DNA of 64,000 bases from Microbacterium sp. ACRRU (GCF_022346945.1 NZ_JAKRNI010000002.1:62001-126000), one strand, 5' to 3'. Shown: positions 53,519 to 62,391, counted from the first letter of the stretch. Numbers and translations: made by a program. The notes: a model not told the origin generated them from the sequence alone.

Positions 53519-54799
53519 GTGGCAACGTACGTGGAGCGAACCTGGGCACCCTCCGGCGGTGGACAGCTCAGCAGGCGTGATCGCGCGCCCGGACGCTATC
53601 TCGCTTACGTCCCCGATGAGCTTGGGGCACATCTCCCGAACGTGGGGGAGGAGGCGCGGAGCGCCGCCGCTGACGCGCTCGTGGCGCTCGCGCGCGCGGA
53701 CGAGCGCTTGGGGACGCGGGCCGCTTACCTCTCGCATCTGCTCGTTCGCTCCGAGAGCATCTCTTCGTCGTGGATCGAGGGCAATCGCGTGACTCCGAAG
53801 CGCCTCGCGATCGCCGAGTCTCTCCATCATGGTTCGCGCGTCGCGTTGGACGTCATCGCCAACGTCCGCGCCACGGAGGATGCCGTCGCCGCGCTCGCCG
53901 ACCGGAAGCGCCGCATCTCCGTCGACGACATCGAGAAGCTTCAGCACCTTATCGAGCCTGCCCTGCTGCGAGGGCTCCGCACCGAGCAGAACTGGGTGGG
54001 AGGTTCGGGCTGGAGTCCGATCCGCGCCGAGTTCGTGCCTCCTCCCGAGACGGAAGTGCACCGGCTCGTGGCCGACCTCGCGGCTTTCGTGACCCGGACC
54101 GAGGGGAACCCCGTCATCAGGGCGGCGATCGCGCACGCGCAATTCGAGACGATTCATCCGTTCATCGACGGCAACGGGCGCACGGGGAGAGCGCTGATTC
54201 ACACCGTGCTCCGCCGGTCGGATGCGCTGCGCTCGATCCTGATCCCGATCAGTACGGTCTTCGCCGGTGACACGGGCGCCTACATCGCCGGGCTGACCGC
54301 CTACCGCGCGGGGCGACTCGACGAATGGATCGTATCCTTCGCGCACGCCAGTGAGCTCGCGGCGGAGAACGCTGTTCGCCTCGCGGAGGATGTCGCGGAC
54401 CTCGACGAGCGGACGTTCCGCAGGCTGCTCGACCACCGCCGGGAACGCGGGACGACTCCGGTCGTTCCGCGAAGCGATGCGGTGGTGCGAAAGGTTCTGG
54501 ATCGGCTCGCGGCCGAGCCGGTCGTCACTCTTCGCAGCGTCGCCGAGAGATACGGGGTTTCGACGACGGCGGCGCACCGGGCCTTGTCCGAACTTCAGGA
54601 CGCGGGCATCCTGGCCCGCACGAAAGATCAGCGCGGCCGCGTCGTGTGCTGGAGCGCCGACCGGCACCTCGGCCTCGTGGCGCTGACGGAGCGGAGCAAT
54701 CGCATCGGAGCGGGCGACACTGCTGGACGCCGACCGCGCAACGCGCCGGCGGCGCCGGACATCGAACAGGTCGGAAGGCTGCGCGGCATCGAGCCGTAG
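53519..54799 (+). CDS. Fic family AMP-transferase with C-terminal winged-helix domain
   Basis: A 426-residue Fic protein. The catalytic loop is canonical, HPFIDGNGRTGR (213-224), so AMPylation of a target is expected. An N-terminal inhibitory motif SSWIEGN (83-89, matching [S/T]xxxE[G/N]) puts it in the class II, self-inhibited group, where the inhibitory helix is part of the same chain. The Fic_N region precedes it, and residues 323-381 form a winged helix (VTLRSVAERYGVSTTAAHRALSELQDAGIL). GTG 53519 has AGGGAGG at ideal spacing. No separate antitoxin is nearby. Slightly less GC-rich leader and a tRNA-like gene 14 bases downstream suggest acquisition. Confidence 0.92.
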   Translation: MATYVERTWAPSGGGQLSRRDRAPGRYLAYVPDELGAHLPNVGEEARSAAADALVALARADERLGTRAAYLSHLLVRSESISSSWIEGNRVTPKRLAIAESLHHGSRVALDVIANVRATEDAVAALADRKRRISVDDIEKLQHLIEPALLRGLRTEQNWVGGSGWSPIRAEFVPPPETEVHRLVADLAAFVTRTEGNPVIRAAIAHAQFETIHPFIDGNGRTGRALIHTVLRRSDALRSILIPISTVFAGDTGAYIAGLTAYRAGRLDEWIVSFAHASELAAENAVRLAEDVADLDERTFRRLLDHRRERGTTPVVPRSDAVVRKVLDRLAAEPVVTLRSVAERYGVSTTAAHRALSELQDAGILARTKDQRGRVVCWSADRHLGLVALTERSNRIGAGDTAGRRPRNAPAAPDIEQVGRLRGIEP

Positions 54800-54813
54800 A
54801 TCGCTCGGCGAAG

Positions 54814-54889
54814 TGGACGCGACGGCGGGAGTCGAACCCGCCACGCCTTCGGTTATGAGCCGAGGCCCGGGACCGCCCGGATCGCCGCG
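54814..54889 (-). tRNA. atypical tRNA-like gene with CAU anticodon (Met-type)
   Basis: Exactly 76 bases with an encoded CCA. The acceptor stem pairs 7/7 (one G-U), the T arm is GGCGGG-TTCGACT-CCCGCC and the anticodon loop is CTCATAA with a 4-base stem. The D arm is abnormal: positions 8-9 read AT instead of TA, and the D stem and loop are CCGG-GCGGTC-CCGG, lacking the usual A14 and A21. The fifth anticodon-stem pair is C-A. It could be a real, divergent tRNA-Met or Ile2, a tRNA mimic or a decaying copy. Confidence 0.6.
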
Positions 54890-54983
54890 ATGTGTCTCCA
54901 CGCTAAGCGCGTGCCTCGCCACCGCCAATGACCGTTGCGAGAGATGACGGGATGTGTCTCCGTGTGGCGCAGGGAAGGGACGG

Positions 54984-55721
54984 TCAGTGAGCCCGGCGCC
55001 CCTCGAGGATGGCTCGCGTCGAGTGCTCGAGATGTGCCCGCACCGCCCGCTCCGGGTCGGTCAGCGCTTCCTCGACGTAGGCGCGGTGCTCCGTCGTCAG
55101 GGCGCCCGGTGCGTAAGCGGGTCGGACGTGGGTGAGCAGCAGGTGCATCTCGGAATCGAGGCGGCGGTACTCCTCGGCGATGCGGGGGGAGTCGGCGGCG
55201 TCCACGAGAGCCCGGTGCACGCGGGCGTGCGCCTCGAGGGTGGCGGGCCAGTCTCCGGATGCCTCGGCCGCAGACAGGGCGTCGAGTGCGGCGTCGACAT
55301 CGGGAGGGCGGATGCCGCGGCCGCGCACGATCCGCAGGGCCTCGGTCTCGAGCGCGCAGCGCAGGTGCTGCAGGGCGACGAGCGCGGCGTCGTCGAGGAG
55401 TGAGACGCGGACGCCGCGATACGGCTCGGCGGTGACCAGCCGCTCGGCCGTCAGCGTCGCGAGCGCGGTGCGAGCCGTGTGGCGGGAGACGCCGTGGGTC
55501 GCGCTCAGCTCCTCTTCGCGCAGCGGCGTACCGGGGGAGAGCTCGCCCGACAGGATGCCACGACGCACCGCGTCTGCGACGACGTCCGCCGCGCGCGGAC
55601 CCGGGGTGCCATCGGGGCGCGTTGCACCACGCGCCGCGCGTACGCCGGCGCGCGATGCGGCCGCCTGACCGGTGGGCTGGCGGGGCGGCAGCATCGGGGG
55701 ATCACGCCGGGGTCGTGGCAT
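54984..55721 (-). CDS. GntR family transcriptional regulator (FCD subgroup)
   Basis: A 245-residue regulator. After about 40 basic, disordered residues, the winged helix reads ADVVADAVRRGILSGELSPGTPLREEELSATHGVSRHTARTALATLTAERLV. The C-terminal helical domain resembles FCD, with its metal-ligand pattern of Asp/His (EAHARVHRAL, LEHSTRAIL). ATG 55721 has GAGGAGG 6 bases upstream and overlaps the end of the EamA gene by 20 bases, so the two are one operon. Confidence 0.88.
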   Translation of the reverse strand: MPRPRRDPPMLPPRQPTGQAAASRAGVRAARGATRPDGTPGPRAADVVADAVRRGILSGELSPGTPLREEELSATHGVSRHTARTALATLTAERLVTAEPYRGVRVSLLDDAALVALQHLRCALETEALRIVRGRGIRPPDVDAALDALSAAEASGDWPATLEAHARVHRALVDAADSPRIAEEYRRLDSEMHLLLTHVRPAYAPGALTTEHRAYVEEALTDPERAVRAHLEHSTRAILEGRRAH

Positions 55722-56610
55722 CCGGAACCTCCTCACGCCGACGAGACGGAGCCGACACCACGGCGAGGCCCACGGCGATGAGCGCGAGGCCGGTGGCGCT
55801 CACGGGCGTGAGCTGTTCGTGCAGCACGAGGAGTCCGAGGAGCGTCGCGCCGAGCGGCTCGGCGAGGGTCAGCGTCGACACGGTCACGGCGGTCAGGCGC
55901 GCCAAGCCCCACCCGAACAGCAGGTACGCGACCGCGGTCGTCACGATCCCGAGCCACAGCGCGAGCGCGAGTCCGTTCGGGGTGAGCAGCCACGACGTCC
56001 CCGCGGTGAGCAGCACCGGGACGCTCGCGACGGCGGCCACGCCGAAGACGGTGCCCATGACCCGTGTGGAATCCCACCCCCTCTCGATCAGCGCCTTGCC
56101 GCACACGGTATAGAGGGCGTACGACATGCCCGCACCCGCCGAAGCGAGCAGGCCCCCCGGGGCGAGAGCGCCGCCGCCGCCGGTCACCCCCGACACCAGC
56201 ACGACGCCGGTGAGGGCGATCGCGGTGGCGAGCACCCAGCGGCCCGAGGGTAGGCGGCGCGAGCGGATGGCATCCACGATTCCCGTCGCGATCGGCGCAG
56301 AACCGAGGGCCACGACAGTGCCGATCGCCACGCCGTTCTCTCGCGTGCCGAGGAAGAACAAGGGTTGGTAGGCGAGCACTCCCACGGCGGCGATGCCGAC
56401 GAGCACTGCCGTGGACCCGCGTGACGCGGCCCTTCGCGGGCGGGACGACCGCGCGCGCGAAAGTGCGATGAGGCCCAGGATGCCGCCGCCCACCACGATG
56501 CGCGCGGCGCCGACGGCCAGCGGAGAGGCGTCGACACCGGCGAGAGCCTGCGCCGTGCCCGTCGTCGCGAAGCACAGGGCGGCAGCCAGAACGGCGAGCG
56601 CGGGCAGCAT
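55702..56610 (-). CDS. EamA family (DMT superfamily) transporter
   Basis: A 302-residue protein with ten hydrophobic segments in two EamA repeats: ALAVLAAALCFATTGTAQAL at the start, and the second repeat from GGLLASAGAGMSYALYTVCGKAL to the end with LAEPLGATLLGLLVLHEQL. Likely a metabolite or drug exporter, substrate unknown. The operator-like palindrome at 56617-56629 sits just upstream of ATG 56610; the alternative GTG at 56628 would lie inside it. Co-transcribed with the GntR regulator that follows. Confidence 0.88.
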   Translation of the reverse strand: MLPALAVLAAALCFATTGTAQALAGVDASPLAVGAARIVVGGGILGLIALSRARSSRPRRAASRGSTAVLVGIAAVGVLAYQPLFFLGTRENGVAIGTVVALGSAPIATGIVDAIRSRRLPSGRWVLATAIALTGVVLVSGVTGGGGALAPGGLLASAGAGMSYALYTVCGKALIERGWDSTRVMGTVFGVAAVASVPVLLTAGTSWLLTPNGLALALWLGIVTTAVAYLLFGWGLARLTAVTVSTLTLAEPLGATLLGLLVLHEQLTPVSATGLALIAVGLAVVSAPSRRREEVPDATTPA

Positions 56611-56616
56611 GGATGA

Positions 56617-56629
56617 ATTGTTACACAAT
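56617..56629. promoter_or_regulatory. GntR-type operator at the EamA-GntR operon
   Basis: ATTGT-TAC-ACAAT is a perfect 5-base dyad around a 3-base centre, the TTGT-N3-ACAA pattern used by many FCD-type GntR regulators. It is 6 bases before the proposed EamA start codon, so binding would block transcription of the operon including the regulator itself. Confidence 0.6.
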
Positions 56630-56714
56630 CCCGGTGATGAGCGTGGCGCGGGAGAGCGTTGCGCCCGTGCCGGGGGTGGCCGAAGCGGCTCACGACGCCA
56701 GGTAACGTGGGGTC

Positions 56715-57665
56715 ATGGCGATGACGGCGGGGCGGGGCGTTGTGGCCCTCGGTGCCGTCGCGGTGCTCCTCCTGATCGGCGCCGCACTGGCGTTCTTCGT
56801 CGATCCCTTCGCCCGGACGCCGCGCGAGGTCGATCCGGTCGCGGAAACGGTCGCGAGAGTGCTGCTGGTGCTCGCCGTCGCGTGGGTCGTGATCGGAATG
56901 CTCGCCGCTCGCACGCGCCTGGTCGGAAGGCCCGGTGCCGCCGCAGCCCGTGCCACGTGGATCGCCTCGACACGGCCCTGGCGCGCGCGCGAGTCGACGC
57001 TCGGCGTGCTGCCGCTGGACCGGTGGTTCATGATCGTGATCCCCGGCGGCCTGCTCGTGGCCACCCGAATCGTTCAGGCGCCGCGCGAAGGATTCGGAAG
57101 CGTGGTGCTCGCGATCGCGGGATGGCTCGTCTTCGCGGTGGCGGTGCGGTTGCTGCTGGGTGCGCGGTCACCGTGGCCCATCATCGCGGCCGTCGGCGGC
57201 GCGCTGGTTCTGCGGTGCATCGTCACGCTCGCGGCCCTGGCCTTCTCTGGCCCGGGCGGCGCCTGGCACGACCTGTGGTCTCTGCCGGCCATCCGGATCG
57301 TCTACCTCACGGTCGCCTTCGCCCTCGTGGCGTGGGTCTTCGTCGTCGCGGGCTGGTCGCTCGGCCCGCAGCTGGGCCCACGTCGCGCGGCCGGTGTCGC
57401 GCTCGCCGGCGTGGGAAGCGCCTTCGCGCTGCCGGCGATCACCGCCGTCGTCATCGGCACCGGCGATGCGCTGCGCTCGTGGAACGCCCAGGTCGGGGTC
57501 CTGCCGTGGCACCTGGCCAGCCTTTCCGGCATGTACGAGGAGCGGTTCCCGACGGTGATCGCCGCCACCGTGGCGGGCCTCGGCAGCCTGCTGATGGTCG
57601 CCGGCATCATCTTCGCGCTGCCGTTGCGCGAGCGCGAACGCCGTCGTCGACCGTCGTCGGTGTGA
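56715..57665 (+). CDS. hypothetical polytopic membrane protein
   Basis: A 316-residue protein with about eight hydrophobic segments, beginning MAMTAGRGVVALGAVAVLLL. Arg-rich loops lie between helices (RPWRARESTLGVLPLDRWF). No known transport or enzyme motif was recognised. It ends in a basic RERERRRRPSSV tail on the cytoplasmic side. It lies convergent with the YccF-like gene, only 3 bases apart, and is divergent from EamA. Function unknown. Confidence 0.7.
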   Translation: MAMTAGRGVVALGAVAVLLLIGAALAFFVDPFARTPREVDPVAETVARVLLVLAVAWVVIGMLAARTRLVGRPGAAAARATWIASTRPWRARESTLGVLPLDRWFMIVIPGGLLVATRIVQAPREGFGSVVLAIAGWLVFAVAVRLLLGARSPWPIIAAVGGALVLRCIVTLAALAFSGPGGAWHDLWSLPAIRIVYLTVAFALVAWVFVVAGWSLGPQLGPRRAAGVALAGVGSAFALPAITAVVIGTGDALRSWNAQVGVLPWHLASLSGMYEERFPTVIAATVAGLGSLLMVAGIIFALPLRERERRRRPSSV

Positions 57666-57668
57666 ACC

Positions 57669-58076
57669 TCAGCCGGCGAGCGTGCGGTCGAAGGGACCTC
57701 CGCGTCGAATGTCGCGCACCTCTTTGCCGAGCGGCATGAGCGAGACCGGAACCAGCTTGAAGTTCGCGATGCCGAGCGGGATGCCGATGATCGTGAGGCA
57801 CAGCGCCAGCCCCGTGACGATGTGGCCGAGAGCGAGCCACCACCCCGCGAGGATGACCCACACCACGTTGCCGAGGAACGAGCCCACCCCGGCGGTGCGT
57901 TTGGACACGATCTCGCGACCGAACGGCCACAGGGCGTACAGCCCGATGCGGAAGGACGCGATCCCCCAGGGGATTGTGACGATGAGGATGCAGAGCACGA
58001 CGCCGGCCGCCAGGTAGCCGAGGAACAGCCAGAATCCCGAGAGGACGAGCCAGAGGACGTTGAGGATCAGGCGCAT
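57669..58076 (-). CDS. YccF-like small membrane protein (DUF307)
   Basis: A 135-residue protein with the twin YccF repeats: LNVLWLVLSGFWLFLGYLAAGVVLCILIVTIPWGIASFRIG and GNVVWVILAGWWLALGHIVTGLALCLTIIGIPLGIANFKL. Each repeat is a helical hairpin ending IP.G.A.F. The duplicated domain is the full family structure. Function unknown; some relatives are involved in quorum or stress phenotypes. Start ATG 58076 at the first repeat; the longer frame lacks family similarity. Confidence 0.9.
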   Translation of the reverse strand: MRLILNVLWLVLSGFWLFLGYLAAGVVLCILIVTIPWGIASFRIGLYALWPFGREIVSKRTAGVGSFLGNVVWVILAGWWLALGHIVTGLALCLTIIGIPLGIANFKLVPVSLMPLGKEVRDIRRGGPFDRTLAG

Positions 58077-58200
58077 GCACCGATTCTCTCGCGTCGGGGC
58101 TGTGGCATCCGGAGCTTGAGAAAGAGATCGGGGCGCAAGCGGCTGCCGCGCGTCCTGGTGAGCGCTACTCTGACGGCAACCGCAACCGGAGGAGAGACCC

Positions 58201-58677
58201 ATGAGCGATCACGTCGCCGCCACGCCCGAACGTCGCGTGCTGTCGAGCTTCACCGATTACACCGGCGCGCAGACGGCCGTCGATCGCCTCGCGGATGCCG
58301 GGTTCCCGGTCGAGCACACCTCGATCGTCGGTCACGGCGTGCGCATCGTCGAGCAGGTCACCGGCCGCATGACCCGCGGACGGGCGGCGGGATACGGGGC
58401 GGCCTCCGGTGCCTGGTTCGGGCTGCTCATCGGCCTGATCCTGGGTCTTCTCGTCCCGTTCGGGTCGTGGCTCGTGCTCTTGCTGTGGGGCCTCGTGCTG
58501 GGCGCGGTGTGGGGCGCGGTGTTCGGTTTCGCCGGGCACGCCCTGACCGGCGGCCGCCGGGACTTCTCGTCGGTGCAGGGTCTCGAGGCCGAGCGGTGGG
58601 ATGTCATGGTGGATGCCGAGCACCTCGGGCGCGCGCAGTCGCTGCTGTCGTCGACGCCGCCGACTCCCGCGGCCTGA
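58201..58677 (+). CDS. general stress protein 17M-like membrane protein
   Basis: A 158-residue protein. An N-terminal YflT/Gsp17M-like domain (RVLSSFTDYTGAQTAVDRLADAGFPVEHTSIVGHGVRIVEQVTGRMT) is followed by a two-helix glycine-rich membrane hairpin (about 60-113) and a soluble tail. Related B. subtilis proteins belong to the general stress regulon. GGAGGAGA-type ribosome site before the ATG. Probably monocistronic. Confidence 0.8.
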   Translation: MSDHVAATPERRVLSSFTDYTGAQTAVDRLADAGFPVEHTSIVGHGVRIVEQVTGRMTRGRAAGYGAASGAWFGLLIGLILGLLVPFGSWLVLLLWGLVLGAVWGAVFGFAGHALTGGRRDFSSVQGLEAERWDVMVDAEHLGRAQSLLSSTPPTPAA

Positions 58678-58691
58678 GGCGCCCCTGCCGT

Positions 58692-58751
58692 CGCCGCTCC
58701 CGCGACCTGACGGTCGACTGCCTCCGCCGCTCCCGCGACCTGACGGTCGAC
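58692..58751. repeat. 27-base direct repeat upstream of pcrA
   Basis: A perfect 27-base unit, CGCCGCTCCCGCGACCTGAC followed by GGTCGAC, occurs at 58692-58718 and 58725-58751 with a 33-base period. It lies between the stress-protein gene and pcrA. It contains the palindromic GGTCGACC-like block, but no operator was recognised. Confidence 0.8.
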
Positions 58752-58800
58752 CGCAGGGCCGGGCCACCGTGTCGGAGGCCACGCCTAGACTTGTGGCGCC

Positions 58801-61236
58801 ATGACCGACGCCTCCACGCCCCTCATCGTCGGTGCCTCCGCACCCTCGGACGCCCGACCCGACGCCGACCTGCTCGAAGGGCTGAACGGGCCGCAACGCG
58901 AGGCCGTGACGTATCGCGGTCAGGCGTTGCTCATCGTCGCGGGTGCCGGGTCGGGCAAGACCAGCGTGCTCACCCGACGCATCGCGTCCCTGCTGCGCAC
59001 GCGCGAGGCGTACCCGAGCCAGATCCTGGCGATCACGTTCACCAACAAGGCCGCCGGCGAGATGCGCGAGCGGGTCCACCAGCTGATCGGCCAGCGCGCC
59101 GACGGCATGTGGATCTCGACCTTCCACTCCGCGTGCGTGCGGATCCTGCGACGCGAGGCGCAGCAGTTCGGCTTCACCAAGGCGTTCACGATCTACGACT
59201 CGGGCGACTCCCGCGCGCTCATCAAGCGCCTCGTGAAAGAGCACGAGGGCGACGCGTTCGGTCTGACCCCCGCCGGCACGCAGAGTCGCATCTCGAAGCT
59301 CAAGAACGAATTGGCCGATGCCGAGTCCTACGCGCGGCAGGCCAACACGAGCGACCCCGCCGAGCGCGTCTTCATCGAGATCTTCGCCGCCTATCAGCGC
59401 GAGCTGCAGCGCGCGAACGCGTTCGATTTCGACGACCTCATCGCTCAGACGGTCTACCTCTTCCGTGCTTTCCCGCAGGTGGCCGACGTGTACCGCAAGC
59501 GGTTCCGCCACATCCTGGTCGACGAGTACCAAGACACCAACCACGCGCAGTACGCCCTCATCCACGAGCTGACCCGCCCGCCGGGCAGCGACGCCGAGCC
59601 GATGTCGGCGGGCGGCATGATGATCTTCCAGGCCGAGCCCGCGGCCGAGAGCGGTGCGTCGCTCACCGTCGTCGGTGACTCCGACCAGTCGATCTACGCG
59701 TTCCGCGGCGCCGATATCCGCAACATCAGCGAGTTCGAGCGGGACTATCCCGGTGCGAAGGTCGTTCTGCTCGAACAGAACTACCGGTCGACGCAGAACA
59801 TCCTGTCCGCCGCGAACGCGGTGATCTCGAACAACTTCGACCGCAAAGACAAGAAGCTGTGGACCGACGTGGGCGCCGGTGACCCGATCATCGGGTTCAC
59901 CGGGTACTCGCAGCACGACGAGGCGCAGTTCGTCGCCGACGAGATCGAGGCCCTCCACCGCAAGGGCGTCGACTACGCGCAGATGGCGGTGTTCTACCGC
60001 ACGAACTCGCAGTCGCGTGCGCTGGAAGAGATCTTCATCCGGTCGGCCGTGCCGTACAAGATCATGGGCGGCACCAAGTTCTACGAGCGCGCCGAGATCA
60101 AAGACGCGCTCGCCTACCTCGTGGCCGTGGCCAACCCCGCCGACGAGATGGCCCTGCGCCGCATCCTGAACAAGCCCCGCCGCGGGATCGGCGACGTCAC
60201 CGAGACGGCGATCGCCCGCTACGCCGCCGAGCACGGCATCACCTTCCGCGACGCCCTCGCCAACTCCCCGCAACTGGGGGTCGGTCCCAAGCTGCAGAAG
60301 GCGATCGACCAGCTCGACGCGGTGCTAAGCGAGGCCTCCGCCCTGATGCTCCCGGCATCCGGCGAGCTCGCCCCCTCGACCGCTGTCACCGAGGGCCTGA
60401 CGCTGCTGCTCAACAAGAGCGGTTACTTCGATGCTCTGCGAGCCAGCCGTGATCCTCAGGACGAGGCGCGCCTCGAGAACCTCGACGAGCTCGTCGCCGT
60501 CACGCGAGAGTTCGCCCGCAACAACCCCGACGGCACGATCATCGACTTCCTCACCGAGGTGGCGCTGGTGGCGGATGCCGACGACCTCGACGACGCGTCG
60601 GGCTCGGTCTCGCTCATGACCCTGCACACGGCGAAGGGCCTCGAGTACGACGCGGTGTTCCTCACCGGTGTCGAGGAGGATCTGCTGCCGCACCGCATTT
60701 CGGCCGGTGAACCCGGCGGACCGCAGGAAGAGCGACGCCTGTTCTACGTGGGCATCACGCGGGCGCGCAAGCGTCTACACGTGTCGCTGGCGATGACGCG
60801 CGCGCAGTTCGGCGAGGTCACGGTCGCCATGCCGAGCCGCTTCCTGCAAGAGATACCCGCCGACCTCATCGACTGGCGTCAGTCGCCGGGCGATGTCAAC
60901 GGCCGCGGCGGTACCCAGTCCCGCGCCCTCAACGCGCGGGGCCGCCGCCCCGGCCAGGGCGGGACGAGCGGCAGCCGGTACGGCGACGACCTCGTCCCCC
61001 TACCGAAGCGCGCGCCGGCCGACCCGAGCAAGTTCCCCAACCGCATCCCCGCCAAGGTGCGCGACAACGGCGACATGGAACTGGCCGCCGGGGATCGCAT
61101 CCGCCACGACGACTTCGGCGAAGGGCGTGTGGATGCCATCACCGGTGAGGGCGCGAAGCGTGTGGCGCACGTGCGGTTCGACACCGTCGGAGCGAAGAAG
61201 CTGCTCGTCAAGATCGCGCCGATCTCCAAGCTGTGA
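58801..61236 (+). CDS. pcrA: ATP-dependent DNA helicase PcrA/UvrD
   Basis: An 811-residue superfamily 1A helicase: Q-motif LNGPQREAVTYRGQALL, Walker A AGAGSGKTS (47-55), Walker B DEYQDTNHAQY, motif III GDSDQSIYAFRGAD, motif IV EQNYRSTQNIL, motif V TLHTAKGLEYDAVFL and motif VI RRLFYVGITRARKRLH. The C-terminal Tudor-like module (GDRIRHDDFGEGRVDAITGEGAKRVAHVRFD) is the RNA-polymerase-binding tail of PcrA. It unwinds DNA in repair and clears stalled polymerase. Confidence 0.96.
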   Translation: MTDASTPLIVGASAPSDARPDADLLEGLNGPQREAVTYRGQALLIVAGAGSGKTSVLTRRIASLLRTREAYPSQILAITFTNKAAGEMRERVHQLIGQRADGMWISTFHSACVRILRREAQQFGFTKAFTIYDSGDSRALIKRLVKEHEGDAFGLTPAGTQSRISKLKNELADAESYARQANTSDPAERVFIEIFAAYQRELQRANAFDFDDLIAQTVYLFRAFPQVADVYRKRFRHILVDEYQDTNHAQYALIHELTRPPGSDAEPMSAGGMMIFQAEPAAESGASLTVVGDSDQSIYAFRGADIRNISEFERDYPGAKVVLLEQNYRSTQNILSAANAVISNNFDRKDKKLWTDVGAGDPIIGFTGYSQHDEAQFVADEIEALHRKGVDYAQMAVFYRTNSQSRALEEIFIRSAVPYKIMGGTKFYERAEIKDALAYLVAVANPADEMALRRILNKPRRGIGDVTETAIARYAAEHGITFRDALANSPQLGVGPKLQKAIDQLDAVLSEASALMLPASGELAPSTAVTEGLTLLLNKSGYFDALRASRDPQDEARLENLDELVAVTREFARNNPDGTIIDFLTEVALVADADDLDDASGSVSLMTLHTAKGLEYDAVFLTGVEEDLLPHRISAGEPGGPQEERRLFYVGITRARKRLHVSLAMTRAQFGEVTVAMPSRFLQEIPADLIDWRQSPGDVNGRGGTQSRALNARGRRPGQGGTSGSRYGDDLVPLPKRAPADPSKFPNRIPAKVRDNGDMELAAGDRIRHDDFGEGRVDAITGEGAKRVAHVRFDTVGAKKLLVKIAPISKL

Positions 61237-61286
61237 GGCGGCGGGCGACACGCCGGTGTGGGGCTCGCCACGGCTAGGGTCGAACA

Positions 61287-62375
61287 ATGGCACTTTTCTC
61301 GCGCCGCAAGAATTCCGATTCCGGTGATGTATCGGCCCACCGCCCCGAGGGTGTGATCGAACCGGGGGAGCAGCCCGTCGATCCCTCCGGCCCGGACGAC
61401 GCGACCGTGTCGGACAGCACCGACGCCGAGGCTGCTCCGGTGCCGAACGTCACGATCTCGACTTCTTCGTTCCGGGGCGTGGGCGCTGTCGACGCGACCC
61501 CCGCCGCCGACGCGGCGCCCCCGGTCGCCGCGCGACCGTCTGCTCGTCAGCCCGGGCCCATGGAGGCGCCCGAGGGATTCGAGTCCATTCCCGGTCTGCG
61601 CGACAACGCGTTGCTGGCCACCGCCCTCGGGGAGATCAGCGGCCAGGCCGAGGCCGCGCAGCTCCTCAACGTCGCGCGCCAGCTGCTGCAGGGACACGTC
61701 TTCCTGCGCGTCAAGGGCGATGCGCGAGCCCTCCTCGCCGAGGGCAAGGACCTCCCGCTCGCCATCGCCACCCGCGGCGAAGAGCAGCTCGTCCTCGCCT
61801 ACAGCAGCGGTCAGGCGCTCACGCAGAGCGTCCAGGCCGACGGCGATCGCGACACCTCCGCGATGGGGCAGCCCGTCATGGCCCTGCTGCGACACGTCCT
61901 CGGCGGCCCCTATGCCGGCGTCGTGCTCGACCACGCGTCCGGCGACGCCCGTGCCGTGCTTCCCACCGCCCTGCTCGAGCGCATGGTGTCCGAGGCCGAC
62001 CCCGACCTGCGCATCAAGACCGCGCTGAGCGAGAAGCGCACCGAGTCCACGGCATCCACGGTCGTCGACGCGATCCTCGCCGGTGCGCCGCTGTGGATCG
62101 CCGTGAATCAGGCCGCCGAAGACGGGCGCGTCGGCGTCGCCGAGTCGCGGACCGCCACGGGCGAGCGCTACCTCGAAGTGTTCTCGCACCCGCTCGAGCT
62201 GCTCGCCCTCGGACGCGGGGATCAGCCGGTGCCCCTCAAGATCGAGCAGCTGGCCAAGGCCATCGCCGGTGACGACGGGCTGACCGGCCTTCTCGTCGAC
62301 CCGGCCGGGCCGTGGATCCGGCTGAACCGCGACGACCTCGCGGGCGTGCTCGAACTCGCCGAAGCGGCGCAGTAG
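61287..62375 (+). CDS. SseB family protein
   Basis: A 362-residue cytoplasmic protein. About 90 N-terminal residues are low-complexity and acidic, then two SseB-like domains follow: NALLATALGEISGQAEAAQLLNVARQLLQGHVFLRVKG...LPLAIATRGEEQLVLAYSSGQAL and a C-terminal TESTASTVVDAILAGAPLWIAVNQAAEDGRVGVAESRTATGERYLEVFSHPLELLALG. SseB domains are named from an enhanced serine-sensitivity phenotype; in Actinobacteria they are uncharacterised. It is 50 bases after pcrA. Confidence 0.8.
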   Translation: MALFSRRKNSDSGDVSAHRPEGVIEPGEQPVDPSGPDDATVSDSTDAEAAPVPNVTISTSSFRGVGAVDATPAADAAPPVAARPSARQPGPMEAPEGFESIPGLRDNALLATALGEISGQAEAAQLLNVARQLLQGHVFLRVKGDARALLAEGKDLPLAIATRGEEQLVLAYSSGQALTQSVQADGDRDTSAMGQPVMALLRHVLGGPYAGVVLDHASGDARAVLPTALLERMVSEADPDLRIKTALSEKRTESTASTVVDAILAGAPLWIAVNQAAEDGRVGVAESRTATGERYLEVFSHPLELLALGRGDQPVPLKIEQLAKAIAGDDGLTGLLVDPAGPWIRLNRDDLAGVLELAEAAQ

Positions 62376-62391
62376 CCGCCCGGTCGGGTCT

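Noticed and set aside
41890-58690. Genomic island or prophage between guaA and pcrA
   Set aside because: Gene content is accessory in character, but there is no integrase, phage gene, clear attachment duplication or general base-composition shift.
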